DNA of 64,000 nt from Pseudorasbora parva (GCF_024679245.1 NC_090178.1:22414703-22478702); one strand, 5' to 3'. Counted from the first letter of the stretch, positions 12,653 to 25,336 are shown. Program-made: numbers and translations. The notes: generated from the letters alone by a model not told the origin.

Positions 12653-14588
12653 TTAAAGGGTTAGTTCACCCAGAAATCTAAACGAGTCTAATGACTCGCC
12701 CTAATGTTGTTCCACACCCGTAAGACCTCCGTTCATCTTCGGAACACAGTTTAAGATATTTTATATTTAGTCTGACAGCATATGCAAGTGTATGCACACT
12801 TTACTGTCCATGTCCAGAAAATGAATAAAACCATCATCAAAGTAGTCCATATGTGACATCAGTTAGTTAATTAGAATATCTTGAAGCATCAAAAATAAAT
12901 TTTGGTCCAAAAATAGCAAAAACTACGACTTTATTCAGCATAGTCTTCTCTTCCAAGTAGTGTTGTCAAAAATATCGATATTTCGATATATATCGATACT
13001 GGAATATCTGAAACGATACGATTCTCAGTTTTTACAGTATCGATATCAGCTGCGCTCTCCTCTCCAACCGTCAGCGAGTTGACACACACCGGCATATTCT
13101 CACTCAGCCCGGTTAACCTCTGAGCACGGCGAACGCGCGTTCTGCTGGACTTTTTCCTCATGACAGTGTGTTAGTGTTAGTGTGTGATCGGTCTGAATTT
13201 CGCGCGGGATTGCACATAAATTAATTCTACTAATCCCCGCAGATTTCGTGCTCACATCTGAAGCGCACACACACATAGCCTACCGTAATAAAGCCGCCTC
13301 TGACATGATACAAGTGCAAACATTTGCTTCCTTTTCCAGCTTATTATTGGTCAAATACACTCAAAGAATTATCAGTGCACATCTGGAAGAGTATTAACGT
13401 AAACATAGTCGCAAACAGTTCAGGAAGAACGAGTAACAGGAACAGTGTGCAGGATCCATGCGTCTGTTAGTCTTAAAGGGACCGCAGTCATTTGCTATTC
13501 AAACTACAAAAAGACAAACGATCAACTGCTCTTGACTGATCAACTTGTGTAACTTTAATAGTTTCATCTGTACGCTATTGATTTTTTTACAAAGAACATT
13601 ATCCAATGTTGTTTTAAATGTAATTACTATGCATTTTTTTAATTTAGTTCCTTATATGAATGTTAGACCTACCTGAAAAAATAAAGCAGTCTGTTTAATT
13701 TGTATCTTCTATTCTATTGCATTTATTTGTGCTATTTTTTGTAATCTGTTTATTTGTTCTTATTTTATTACTGTTTAATCGTCTTTTTAAATTCAATTTA
13801 CTATTCGAAATCCAGCTTTCTTGTGCTGTGTGTAAGCTATTGCAACACAATTACCCCATTGTAAAAAATACATTGAGATAGCAAAAATTTGTGAGATAAT
13901 TTTAATAATAATTGATCAATTGATCAATAATTGTTCAAATCAAAACGATGCCCAACCCTAAGGAACATGCTGGCCACATGAATTTTTAATAAAAAATAAC
14001 AATGAATAATAACAAGTTCTGTTGTCATATTAAGCATCTTATCTTATTTATTTATTTATTTATTTACTGTGGTATCGATTTAGTATCGATATATCGATAT
14101 TTTAGTCTGATATCGTATCGAAGTCATAATTTTGGTATCGTGACAACACTACTTCCAAGTTTGTTTTCAAACCTCAAATAAAGATTCAAACGGTTGTGAA
14201 ACAGTGGATTGATTCAGGATCGCGTGTCAAACTGCTGAAATCACGTGACATTGGCGATTCGAATCATGAATTAATCCGCTGATTCACAACCGCTTAAATC
14301 TTTATTTGATGTTTGAAAACAAACTTGGAAGAGAAGACTATGCTGAATAAAGTCGTAGTTTTTGATATTTTTGGACCAAAATGTATTTTCGATGCTTCAA
14401 GAGATTCTAATTAACTAACTGATGTCACATATGGACTACTTTGATGATGTTTTTATTCCCTTTCTGGACAGTATAGTGTGCATACACTTGCATACGCTCT
14501 CGGACTAAATATAAAATATCTTAAACTGTGTTCTGAAGATAACCAGAGGTCTTACGGGTGTGGAACGACATTAAGGTTAACCCTTTAC
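12653..14588. mobile_element. Foldback element (TTAAAGGGTTAGTTCACCC ends), interrupted
   Basis: The left arm starts TTAAAGGGTTAGTTCACCC and runs through motifs such as CATATGTGACATCAGTTAGT and ACTACGACTTTATTCAGC. The right arm (about 14285-14588) repeats these in inverse order and ends GGTTAACCCTTTAC. The arms are roughly 300 bases each around a centre near 14220-14260. A related single arm lies at 36955-37366. The left arm is broken by the hAT-like element at 12958-14151. No coding remnant is visible. Confidence 0.75.
12958..14151. mobile_element. hAT-like element with perfect 8-bp target duplication
   Basis: The insertion starts TAGTGTTGTCA and ends TGACAACACTA, exact inverted copies, each followed inward by ATCGATAT-rich sequence. 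The 8 bases CTTCCAAG stand directly outside both ends (12950-12957 and 14152-14159). Eight-bp duplication with short TIRs is characteristic of hAT. The insertion site is inside an arm of the foldback element; removing the insert plus one CTTCCAAG restores the match to the opposite arm. At 1194 bases it has no intact transposase. Confidence 0.85.
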
Positions 14589-14589
14589 A

Positions 14590-15640
14590 TTGAGTACTAA
14601 TATAGAATTGACTTGAGAATTTACATGAGACATCATGCACATAAAAAACACAATCCCTAACTTATGTTTGATTACTCTAAAAATGTCACATCTAAAAATG
14701 TATCTGTAAAAATCCTTATTTATAAGATGTCCCATGTTTTCCTTTTAAAAAGGTTTCAAGAGAAATAAAGGAGAATGACCATTACCACCAACGATTAAGT
14801 TCCAGACTCAAGGGAAATCAAAAAAACGCTTTATGAAAATGAATCAGCCGCATACAGCGTTCTGTATGTAAATCTGTCAAATGTAAAAAGTCATGATTGG
14901 AAACGACTGCATGATTATTTCAGAAAACCTCTTCTCCTCCAAGTGTGTGCTCTTTCCAAACTAATATAATCTTTTCCTTTCCTTCATTACCTCCTTCTCC
15001 TGCATATCAACTGAAGTGTTTGTGTGTGTGTCTGCATTGTTTGCGAGTTTTTAGAGATGATGGATTCAGAATCGGTTGTTTCGGGTTATTCTCCTACGTG
15101 CGGCTCAGGCATACAGCATTCTGAGCTAAGATGAATAAAAGATAAGCATGCAGCTCAACATCTCTTTTAGAAGGAGAGTGACACTTGCGTGCACAGTGGC
15201 AATAAGAGGTCTTGAGCAAGGTGGTGGTCGCTGAGCGGCTCCACTTCATCAAAAGCACTTCCCTAATCCTTCACGCATTGTACAGGCCTTTCCACAGTCC
15301 TCCATACAACACACACACACACACCGTATAAAAAACCTAGGGTTGTGTTTATAAGACATCTTACCAAAAACCTGATTGTGTTTCTTAGGTGTGTGACACT
15401 GCTAGAGCTGGCGCCTTTCCCAGGAGCCATGGCAACAGCTGCTAGGTGAACAAAAGCCCAATTAAAAACTCTCATCTACTGTGAGCAGGACACTACAGCA
15501 ACAAACAGTCTTTATATCCTTCGCGAAATACAGACACGCAGAAAAAGTCACACCGATATTAAAAGTATTATGTTTCTACAATAAAAACTATACAAATTCA
15601 AGGTTATATATTAATAATTACATGTTGTTTATTAGCATTA
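14590..15640. other. Unannotated sequence
   Basis: No supported gene or transposon boundary. A short (AC)n run is at 15308-15324. Confidence 0.4.
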
Positions 15641-15647
15641 CTCAGAA

Positions 15648-15840
15648 TTTAAAGGGATGCTTGATCCAAAAATGAAAATTGTATCACTGTGCCTCAAGTT
15701 GTTCCAAACCTGCATTAGTTTCTTTCATCAGTTGAACCCAAAATATATTTTTTTAAGAATGGTTGTAATCACACAGTTGAAGGTAGTCATTGACTTTCAT
15801 GGTAGAAAAGAAATGATATGGAAGTCAATGGTCACCCGAT
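15648..15840. mobile_element. Degenerate TTTAAAGGGAT-type element
   Basis: It starts TTTAAAGGGATGCTTGATCC, then CAAAAATGAAAATTGTATC and CAAGTTGTTCCAAACCTG, the standard opening of the AGGGATAGTTCACCC family. It continues with GTCATTGACTTTCATGGTAG before the similarity fades. No matching right end is seen. Confidence 0.5.
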
Positions 15841-15849
15841 TTTTATTTA

Positions 15850-16805
15850 TAAATGCCTCCAACTGCCTGTAAAATGAGTCCAACTCCTGAATACTGAATT
15901 GCCAGTCATATTTGAATATGCTGATAATTACATGAAGGATATGCTAAAGGATCTGTTTGCATCTTAATTTGCATAAAAGATCTCAAAATGGAAGACTCGG
16001 TAGAGTTACATTTTGTGACCACATCTACATGATAGACCACACTGTTCAAAAGAGCACTTTTCCATTAAATGTCCCTTTCAATTTTACATATACCTTTACA
16101 TAAACAAAAGAATTTAAATGATTTGTAAGTGATAAGGCTAACGTGACTACTAACACAACAAGCCCGCCTCTCTATCTGACCTTATCCAGCCTCACTTATC
16201 CATCTCCCCATCATAATGATGCGTTGTAAATCTCTCTTTGCAGAGAACCACTAACAAAAGCAGTATAAAAACATGCTGAGCACACCTGTAATAAAGGTAA
16301 AAATGTAAATGACCAGGCAGAAAACCACACATGGACACGCTGAAACATGCTGCTGCTCAGTGTATTTCTGCAACAAACAAAAAAATTCTCAGTCAGACAG
16401 TGCGCACACACATGCCCTCTCACGCAGCATGTCTACCCTTTATCTTCACTGGACACAAAAGAACCCACACAAAGGCATTAACATTACCCCTCTTGCAAAC
16501 ACACACATAATAATAAAACGCTAAGGTGACACTGTTTCTCAATGAAGATCAATTCACTTTTCAACAGCAAGGCTCCTGGACTACATTGATCACAAAAGCA
16601 CTTACTCTTTCCTATTAAACACTTAATCACCCTCAGAGAGCTGCAATCCTCAGGTGAGCTGACTTGCTGCCCTATTAAAGTCCCCCCGTAGTCAATAGTT
16701 ATCTCTTAAAACTCCTCTTTGATCATTAAAATGACATAATAAAAAAAAAAATTATGTGAAAAAAAAATGAATTATTCTTGAAACATAACTATAGCCTTGC
16801 TTCAA
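15850..16805. other. Unannotated sequence
   Basis: Poly-A runs occur at 16741-16768. No gene or transposon end was recognised. Confidence 0.4.
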
Positions 16806-16810
16806 GCAGA

Positions 16811-17345
16811 TCATAGACTGTAAAAAAGATGGACCATGCTCTTTCACTACCTTCCATTGAAGAAAAGTGAAGCCGCCAATGTCCGAATATGGCGCTGACA
16901 TCTTGACCGGATTTGGGACATGCGTCTGCGCAGAAGTGACCTCGGGACACGAGTCTGCGCAGTTGAGAGCAGGAAGTAGAGCCGATATCAAAACCTCGCC
17001 AACACTCACGCAGTATCTGTTTACTGCAGAACATCCAATTATGTCGGTGTGAAATAAACAGTTTTGGTGCCTCAGTGACAAATTAGCTCAGAGAAGCTGT
17101 CAATCATGATGTCACAAACCCTCGTTTTAATAGCATCAAATAGCTAACTTAAACCAAACCTTTTTTCTTTTTTTTTTAAACAAACACTTAAACTTACATC
17201 GGCATGATAAAAAAATACCTAAAACACACAGAAACCATCTTTGGAAAGTGTAGTTTTTTGTTTGTCTCGCATGGAGGGGGCTGGGTTTATGAGCTGGGGG
17301 CAATCAAGGCGCTTTGGCTTCACATTTCAGGACGTGTGCAGCCGG
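16811..17345 (+). mobile_element. CATAGACTGT-family DNA transposon, left end intact
   Basis: The left end reads CATAGACTGTAAAAAAGATG, the inverse of the right end at 6992. Interior motifs (CAACACTCACGCAGTATCTG, ATTATGTCGGTGTGAAATAA, GTGCCTCAGTGACAA, CTGTCAATCATGATGTC) are shared with 52480-52680. The stretch CACAGAAACCATCTTTGG through a CAAGGCGCTTTGGCTTCAC motif is shared in weaker form with 26080-26240. A further fragment of the left end (CCATAGACCGTAAAACAAG) occurs at 18022. Confidence 0.6.
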
Positions 17346-17349
17346 CACA

Positions 17350-18137
17350 CTTGATGCGGAGCCATGAATATGCAAATTAGCCTAGTCTCCACTCACTCAC
17401 ACCAGCTCAGAGACCCACTCGGTTGGGTCAACCGTAGTACTGTACTGTAGTAAACGCTGCATAATGGCAAGCGGAAATACCGGTTTCATTTAGCCATTTT
17501 AAGTGATACATTTGGTAATATACATCAAATACATATTACATAATTCCTCCGCTACAGTGCTAAATGTACTTGATTTTACATTTCAACAGAAAAATATACC
17601 AGGATAACCTGGCTTCTCTTTAAACTATTTTATGTAATAAATATCAGTATTTTTTTCTAAATTAGACAGCAAAGTCAATCTAATATACTAGGGTATATAT
17701 GTCTGATACCATATCAGGAAAAAATTAGACCATACTATTCAAAAGTGTGGGGTCAATAAGAAATTTGAAACATCTCATATAGTAGTGGCAATATACTGGT
17801 TGACAATTAAGTGGTTTCAGAGAGATTTGAACTATGCACTCACATAACCGCTCTGTGCCATGCTACTCTGTCATTTTGCTGATTTTAAACTGTTTCTGAA
17901 GCCGCTGCTCAGAGAGTGTGCGAGTAGTGAACCGAGTACTTTTTGCCACCTTACTGGGCTTGAACGGTCAAATACACACTTACGTGTCAAAATGCCTGTG
18001 TCTGCAAGTATCCTCATAAACCATAGACCGTAAAACAAGATGGATGATGCAGCCTAATAAACCTGCAGCTGACTGTGTCATTAGTGTTAATCAAATAACA
18101 GCAACAACAACAACCACTCAATGTACCGGACCGAATC
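17350..18137. other. Unannotated sequence
   Basis: Only the short CATAGACCGT fragment at 18022-18050 resembles a known repeat; the rest shows nothing I can name. Confidence 0.4.
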
Positions 18138-18169
18138 ACTTTTTTTAACTTTTTTTTTTTTTTTTTTAC
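18138..18169. repeat. Poly-T tract
   Basis: Two T runs separated by AAC. There is no adjoining retroposon body that would make it a poly-A tail. Confidence 0.7.
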
Positions 18170-20980
18170 ATTTAATTATTTTATACAATTTATGTATTTC
18201 CTACAGTTTTTGAAGTTTTTGAAGTTGGTATATTTAATTTGTGTCTGTTATATCGTAGTTTTGTTTCTTTGTTCTTATTTTATCACTGACTGTACATGTC
18301 TTCAGTAAGCTTGATGTTTGATTGTTTTTTACTTAGGCAAATATTAGTTTTTATTAGTAATATTAGCTTTGTGTGATAGTCCAATTGCTTATGAAATTTC
18401 AATGGTATCAAACATTTTGATATTATAAATACTTTATTTAATGCAAAAATAACTATAACGTGATTTGTGAAAATACATTTATTGTGGAATAATAAACTTT
18501 ATATCGTGATAGTAGTATTGCCCACGTCTAATCACATTAAACTGATCAAAAGTGATAGACATTTAATACAGTATATAATAAAATGCAATAATCTTACAAA
18601 TTTAATTTTGTTTAATTTTGAACTGTCAATTCATCAAAGATTTCTAAAATAAAACGATTATACAAATATTTCTATATGAATTATGGAATTATTATATTTT
18701 TATAGTGTCAATGGAATGTTTGCAATGGTATTTTCACACTATTTTTCTAGAGCTGATGTCAATAGAGCCATTCAGTGATTAATCTACTCAATAGCATTGA
18801 AAATTATGAGACACATTTTTTTTTTTTAATGAATTGCTGCTTGGAGGACCATAAATTACTCTGCTCTGTCAATGCACCTTTCATGCGTGCCAAAGAAAAA
18901 AAAAAAAAAAAAACAATATCCCTGGCCAACATCTTTTCCATTATCTCTCTCTCTGACACACCGTCACATGTCCATGTTGTGACGACATCAGGGCAGCATG
19001 ACAGGATACAGTCTCTGTTGCACTTCACAGCCTGACCGATTTCCAGCGAATGGATCAGATCATCAGTGCAATCATCATTCCAAACCAAGGAAATGGCACA
19101 CACACTATTTAGAATAATGTTTTTTTTCTTCCTCTTTCACATGCATACCAGAAATATATGCGCTTTCTTACATGGCATGATATTCTCTTTATGAGATCAG
19201 CAGACATAGTGTTGTTAGTTTCAGAAAGGAAATGAACCCAGACAGAGAATCAGACAGTACAAGCATCATTCACAATGACACCTGTCAATCAAAGACACTG
19301 TAAGCACAAGAGGACAGAACCCCTCACTGTTGCCATGGTAACGTGTCAGGGTCATTTGGTCACATGCTAATAAAATAGTAAATAATTTAATAAACCTCAA
19401 ATGTTCAGTGATTCAGGCATATCAGGGATATTTATAGAAAAATTCACACTTTTTTATTTTTGGAGGCATACAAAACATTTTTAAAGTGTTGAGTTAATAT
19501 GATTAAAATAAGAATTCAGCTAAATTAATACATTTTGTCTACAAGTGTTGAGCTTCTTAGACTTCTGATGCAATCGAAAAAGTATCATAAACTTTTATCA
19601 TAAAAATGGTCCATAAGCGAAGGCATGCCTTAATCCTGACCAAATCATTCAAATCTCTTTTTATGAACAATTTATTCATGATAAACTATTACTCTTATGA
19701 AATAAATTATATTCAAAGAAAAACTTTATTCGAAGACATATGCGCTACTTTTATGTTGATTTTGTGTCCAATTTGATGCCCGAAATGTTCAGTCTCCATT
19801 CAATGTGACTACATGGAAAAGAGCCATCAGCAAAATCATCTGCTCCACAGGAAAAAGTAAGTCATACTGGTTTGGAAAGACATGAAATGGAGTAAATGAT
19901 GGCAATATCCTTTAATCTTTAGAGCAATGCATTTCGTCTGAATGCACATCAGAAAGGGCAGCATGACTTAGAAGGAAATCACAGCCCAATCGTCTATGTG
20001 GCATGTCAAAAGTGCTGCCGTTAATGTGAGACAGAATTTACGATGGTTTTATAGTGTGTAAGGAAGGACGCGCATGGCGTATAACACTGCACTGAGTAAA
20101 GTGCTGGCACTCAGACAGCTGTTATACAAAGCCTGCATGGTTTGCTTACATATGATAGAGGAGTAGTACAGAGACCATAGTGTGTGGCGTTTCGCAGTTG
20201 AGCATGTGAAATCACACACACCCCGTAGGCTACTACTACGAAGAGAGTGTGTCTACATAACAGCACTGGAACATTAGGTACGTCATTGGAGGCGACTAGG
20301 GAGGGAGAGTGACTCTGTCCATCTGGCTCCGCACCACGCCTAAGAGAGCATGAGAAACGTCTGAGGGAGCGCAGCCTAAAAGGACATGTGGTACTCATCT
20401 CAAGACAGACTGTTAAAACATGCTAAGCATCTGTGTCCATGGGTGGAGAAACTGCTAGCATGTTTGTGTGAGAAACCCAGAGAAAACCAACAAAATGTCT
20501 CTCTTCATTGAAATGCAAATCATGCAGGCCACAAGCTCAACCAATGTAATAAAACTTGCACATAAAATCCATCATAAACCCAACAACAAACCTCTTTCTT
20601 AGTGCTATAAAATTGCTAAATTTCAGAAGCATCACAAAATGGCAACATATAAAACGTTTTATTATCTCTTCATTATTGAATGAGATAAAGAGCCTCTACC
20701 CTCAGCTCAATAGCCACTTTCTCACTGTCGGGCCAATGCGAACCAGGGCTAATAACGTGCTGTATGGGGGCCAATAGCCTCAGACCTCAAGCACTGAGGC
20801 TGAAATAAAGTCCCGAGCCCCGCAGCTAACCTAAAACCTGCTTAATTTTCCACAAGATTTGGCAATCCGAGGATGTTTGAGCGATCTCTCCTGCCTCAAT
20901 ATACTGTAATCCTTTCAGCCAGCGCAACAGAGGGAGCTCACGAGCAGAAAACAAGAGTTATTAGTTTTTTTTATGACATA
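18170..20980. other. Unannotated AT-rich sequence
   Basis: A poly-A run lies at 18895-18913. Open frames of 86-99 codons at 18775-19103 overlap on opposite strands and cross the poly-A, so they are not credible genes. No transposon ends were recognised. Confidence 0.4.
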
Positions 20981-20983
20981 TAT

Positions 20984-21252
20984 GGTAAATGGTAAATGGA
21001 CTGCATTTATATAGCGCTTTCAACAGACCCTATGGCCATCCAAAGCGCTTTACATATCGCCTCACATTCACCCATTCATACACCGACGGCGATGTCAGCC
21101 ATGTAAGGCACCATCCAGCTCGTCGGGAGCAGCTGGGGTTAGGTGTCTTGCTCATGGACACCTCGACACTTGGTCAGATGGAACCGGGGATCGAACCACC
21201 AACCTTCTTGTTTGTAGACAATCTACATGAACCACTGAGCCACTGCCGCCCC
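20984..21252 (-). mobile_element. tRNA-derived SINE, copy A
   Basis: Read on the minus strand it starts GGGGCGGCAGTGGCTCAGTG. It carries a pol III A box (TGGCTCAGTGG, 21232-21242) and B box (GGTTCGATCCC, 21187-21197) about 35 bases apart, as in a tRNA. The body contains GTGTCCATGAGCAAGACACC. The tail reads AAAGCGCTTTGGATGGCC, then an AAAGCGCTATATAAATGCAG motif, and ends in repeated GGTAAAT. A second copy in the other orientation is at 29979. Such SINEs move using a partner LINE. Confidence 0.85.
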
Positions 21253-21254
21253 TT

Positions 21255-21965
21255 GCTATATGAGCAGATACATTAGTACGGTATCAACAAAAGCACAGGA
21301 AAGTGACGGATAAAACATTAAACCAAATAAATAGACAATTATAATCACGATTTGTCTACGTTCTTCAAGCAGTCTCTGGTATGTGTGTGTATTTATTTTC
21401 GCAATGTTTAGCATAAGTAGCCTTTTAGCATATAAATATATTTCTGCTTGTGATCAGAATCCCCATCGGACCACACAATTAAGTTATTTAAATCACTCAC
21501 TGGTGTCTGAAAGTGAGTTTTGATCTGAAAATTGTTTAAATTGTTGGAGTTAGCTGGTAGCCTGATATAATAACATGGGAAATGAGCAGTGCTGTTGAGG
21601 ATATAAATATGGCTTACCACTTACCAGCCAAGAAAATTACACTATTTGTATTTCTCATATATCTATACTATACATTATATAGTGGCTTTTGTTGTGCAGA
21701 TCTTAGATACCTGCAACATTGGACCGAATGTCATTCAAAAACACACATTAAAAAGTTTTGTAACATTTTTTAAAGAAGTCTCTTATGCTTGACAAGAGTG
21801 CATTAGATTTAAGAAAAAAAAAATAATAACAAACAGTAACATCTAAAATAACACTTAACATTTCTATATTAACATTTTAAAAAATGTAATATATTCCTGT
21901 CATGGTAAAGCTGATTTTTCAGTAACATTAACCCAGTCACATGATCGTTCAGAAATTATTCTAAT
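21255..21965. other. Unannotated sequence
   Basis: No gene or transposon structure recognised. A 63-codon frame at 21582-21773 has hydrophobic stretches but no other support. Confidence 0.35.
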
Positions 21966-21977
21966 ATGCTGATTTGA

Positions 21978-22348
21978 TAGCCTGACAAGCCAGACCCACA
22001 TCAAGATGTTTGGTCTGGAAACTCACCATAGACAGGGCGCAATCCGAGGGGCGGGATAAACGGTTGTCTTTCAAACTCCCTCTGCATGCGATAGGATAGC
22101 GCTACACCAACCAGAGCAACGAAGGTGAAGCTGAGCTCGCTGACTGATTAAACATTCGCCGTATCCTCGTAAAAATAACGCAACTCGGCCGTCGTCATTA
22201 TGGCCCTGCCCGCCGACTCTATACACGATGTGATTGGGCCGTCCAGATTCTGAGGAATACAGCTCAGAAGGGTATTGAGAGTTCCTAGACGACACTTGCG
22301 GGCAAATTAAATTTGCTGCCGCTAGGGTGCATCTAGATTTCTAGGCTA
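21978..22348 (-). mobile_element. Short element with 9-bp target duplication, copy 1
   Basis: The insert runs from TAGCCTGACAAGCCAGACC to ATTTCTAGGCTA and is flanked by the exact 9-mer CTGATTTGA (21969-21977 and 22349-22357). The ends share only TAGCCT as an inverted repeat. The copy at 57080-57601 has the same ends in the opposite orientation and its own exact 9-bp duplication. Copy 1 is about 150 bases shorter through an internal deletion. A 9-bp duplication suggests a Mutator-like (MULE) or perhaps Merlin-type transposase, but the ends do not let me choose. Confidence 0.75.
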
Positions 22349-22440
22349 CTGATTTGATGCTCAAGAAACATTTCTTATCTTCAATGTTGAAAACATTTGT
22401 TCTTCTTAATATTTTATAAGAAAACTTGATATTGTCTCTA

Positions 22441-22519
22441 CATTACACACATATATTATGTAAACGCAAACTTTTATTTTGGATGTGATTAATCGTGATT
22501 AATCGATTTGACAGCACTA
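22441..22519 (-). mobile_element. hAT-like terminal fragment (AGTGCTGTCAAATCGATTAA end)
   Basis: On the minus strand this reads AGTGCTGTCAAATCGATTAA, then ATCACGATTAATCACATCC, AAAATAAAAGTTTGCG and CATAATATATGTGTG. I recognise this as the end of a widespread vertebrate hAT-type repeat. The other end is not present. Confidence 0.5.
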
Positions 22520-22524
22520 TACAT

Positions 22525-23530
22525 GCACAAACATATAGATATAGACACACTGCAGTGAGCTGCTCCGACAACAGCCACACAGAAAACGGGATTAAAGCAT
22601 GAAAGAGATTCATTTGGATTGAGAATGGGATTATGACTGACATGCAGAATGTCTGGAGGCAGATTAACTTTCGAATTCATCCAGCGTATGATTTACCCTT
22701 GCACAGAACCAATTCAATGTCATCCGATGACTCAAAGTTAAAAACAATACTAACAGTACTTTCAGTTCAATCATCAGTACATAGATCTTTAAAAGGCTTC
22801 TTAAAATGGCTGTTGAATAAATGTACATGTGGAAAGAGACCAACATGTCATCACACAGGGGTCAAGTACAGATTGTAGGACTGCCACATTATACAAGTAC
22901 AAAGTCAAGTACAATGAAAAAGAAAGGAATTTTCAAGGCTGCTTATTAGTGTCATTGAGCTGAAAAAACCTACAGTCTATGGAAAAAACAAGCAAAACGA
23001 GCAAAAACAAGACTGTGTAGCTGAGTAGATAACGTATATTTTTGCTTATTTAAAAAAACTGTTTTTACAGTTATTTACCATTATGAACGATTGACTATTT
23101 CTGCTAATCAACAAATGCCATTCAAACACACTTTCTGTAAAAGTATCTGCCAAATGTACATGTACTAGACCGAGTTGTAAGGCTATGGGAGTTTTTTTTT
23201 GCCTCTTAAATTGCCCTCCAGTTGGATATAGAAATGTAATAGCATTAAAAGCAGCATGATTTGAGATACATATTGTGCAGGAAAAGTTACATGCTGATGC
23301 TCTCTGGCCTTCGTTCACTAAAATAAAACTTACATGAAATTGCTGCCTTGAAGTTACAACCTGCTGTGATAGTCATTGCACTTTTACAATCACTTTGAAT
23401 TTAATTACTGAAGAATAAAATCTAAACTAGAAAAGGAAATGATTCATATTAAGTTAAATGGATGGAAACAGAGAGAATGTTATGAAATAAAAACAGTAAA
23501 AACTGTTGCTCTTTAAGACACATTGAGCTA
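22525..23530. other. Unannotated sequence
   Basis: No gene or repeat boundary recognised. Confidence 0.4.
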
Positions 23531-23535
23531 TATGA

Positions 23536-23680
23536 CACTCTAAAAAAAATGCTGGGTTGAAAACAACCCAAGTTGTGTTGATAATGGACAAGCCCAGCAA
23601 TCTGGTTGTTTTAAGCAAACATTTAAACCAACGCTGAGCTAAAACAGTCCATACACTGGGTTAAAACAACCCAATTTCTG
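23536..23680. mobile_element. MITE fragment (CACTCTAAAAAAAATGCTGG end)
   Basis: The start CACTCTAAAAAAAATGCTGG followed by GGTTGAAAACAACCCAA is a common fish MITE end. A second GGGTTAAAACAACCCAA lies at 23659-23675. The inverse right end is missing, so the copy is partial. Confidence 0.5.
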
Positions 23681-23880
23681 TGTTTGTCTCCGGACCTAAT
23701 CCATCATGTAATTGAGAGCAGAAGTTTGCTCTAGTGTAGACATTAGTTGTGGTAAGTGAAATGTGATTCTCTTTAGCCAACACCCCGACCAAACCCCCAT
23801 GCACACACATAGACTCTCTCTTTCTCATCTTCAATCTTTTTCTCTCACTCTCTGACCCAATTTCTTTCTCTTTTGGGTAG

Positions 23881-24190
23881 AGCATTTCACCTTAAGATCG
23901 GCAGAATGGAACTGTTACAAGTGAGGAAATGGTTGAGAGTGAAAGAACATTATACACGGCTTCTTCTTTTTAAACTTTTTTCAGTTTCCCTATCCCCCAC
24001 CTCAGCGATTCCCCTCCTCCCTCCTAACACAACTACAGTCGTAAATTTAAAGAGGAAAGAGCAAAAAAGAACCGGCGCAGAGAGCTTCCAGACGTTTCTT
24101 GGGTGGGCGGACAAGCTTATAGAAGAGCCACAGGGCATTAGGCAGATACAACACCTTGAGAGTTGGACAGAATGAAGAGCTTCTACGCTG
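23881..24190 (+). other. Candidate plus-strand exon
   Basis: A 310-base segment is preceded by a long pyrimidine tract and acceptor (CTTTCTCTTTTGGGTAG ending at 23880) and followed by a strong donor (CTG|GTAAGA at 24191). A good acceptor (CCTCTTTCCTTTTTAG) ends at 24282. Joining the two removes a 92-base intron and makes a frame that starts at the ATG at 24172 (MKSFYAG) and runs on for about 25 more codons to a TAA. A different frame upstream is open for 100 codons and ends as this one begins. I recognise neither product, so a chance alignment of signals is quite possible. Confidence 0.2.
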
Positions 24191-24289
24191 GTAAGAAAAC
24201 ACCATCCGATTAAGAGAAGAGTGACTGCTGTACCTTTAACTACCTTTAATCTGTCTTTTTTATGGCCCTCTTTCCTTTTTAGGGATTTT

Positions 24290-25330
24290 GCAGCAAAACA
24301 AGGATGATGCTCTTCAATTACAAATCACAGACATAAACATGATCAATAATGATGTTGTTTAAACACAGAAGGCCATGTGTGCTTTTTTTCACCTACACTT
24401 GTACGCTATAAACACCCGGCATGGCAGCGTAAATGACTAGTTTCATTAGATGTCTTGCTTTAAGCATATGGCAATCACATTAAACAAAGTTTGCAAAGAG
24501 TCACTGTTTTGTCCACTCTTTTGACTAATGCTGTATATTAAGAGGTCAATAAATCAAGTAAACATCTTAAAGCAAACAACCAACCAACCAACCATGTTTA
24601 AAAGAATATGCAGGAATCACAATCACATATCAACACAATAAAAAAATTAGACGTACCCATAATCTTTTGGAATCAGATTGTGACTCCCTGGAATCAAACC
24701 TCACATCTAGTTTTAAGAGAGAAATAAAGCAACTGCAATATTTGCTCTCGACTGATAAAGAAACCAACCTTATCGAGACATGGCGAGCTAGAATTGACTA
24801 ATAAATTAGAGATGACACGCTAAAAAGCAGCTCGGAAATACTCTTACCTACAAACTCACATCAAAATCTAAATTACTGTCATCTATGCACGCTACTTCCT
24901 GCCCACATTATTACTCGCTTAGAGAACCAGGCACATACATACATTGCTGTAACAAATTCATGGTCAGGTGACTCTCTCTATCCCTTTCCGTCTCTTCACA
25001 AACATGTATTCGCTCAGTTATAAATGGGCACTGACCCTGTGAGATCCAGACTTTATGAGTCTTGAGTAAAGACTGGCACAAAAAAATGTTTTACTCTGAT
25101 CTGACAGAGATCGAAATTTGTTGCACACGTGTAAACACAAATATCCGTATAGGATCCTATTTTTCTTTTCTTTTTTTTTTCATCCAAACTGAGCCACTTC
25201 CAAATGTGGTTTTAAATCCGATTCATATCCAATATCAGGACATCCGACCTACATCTAAATGTGCATATCCAATTCCCCTTTGAATTCCAAGCAACCACAA
25301 GACGAGGGCAACATGTTTGCCCACAAAGAT
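24290..25330. other. Unannotated sequence
   Basis: A small (AACC)n run lies at 24577-24594. Nothing else recognised. Confidence 0.4.
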
Positions 25331-25336
25331 TGCTTT

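Noticed and set aside
18775..19103. 86-99 codon frames on both strands
   Set aside because: They cross a poly-A run and a poly-T run, overlap one another, and have no protein motif or splice support.
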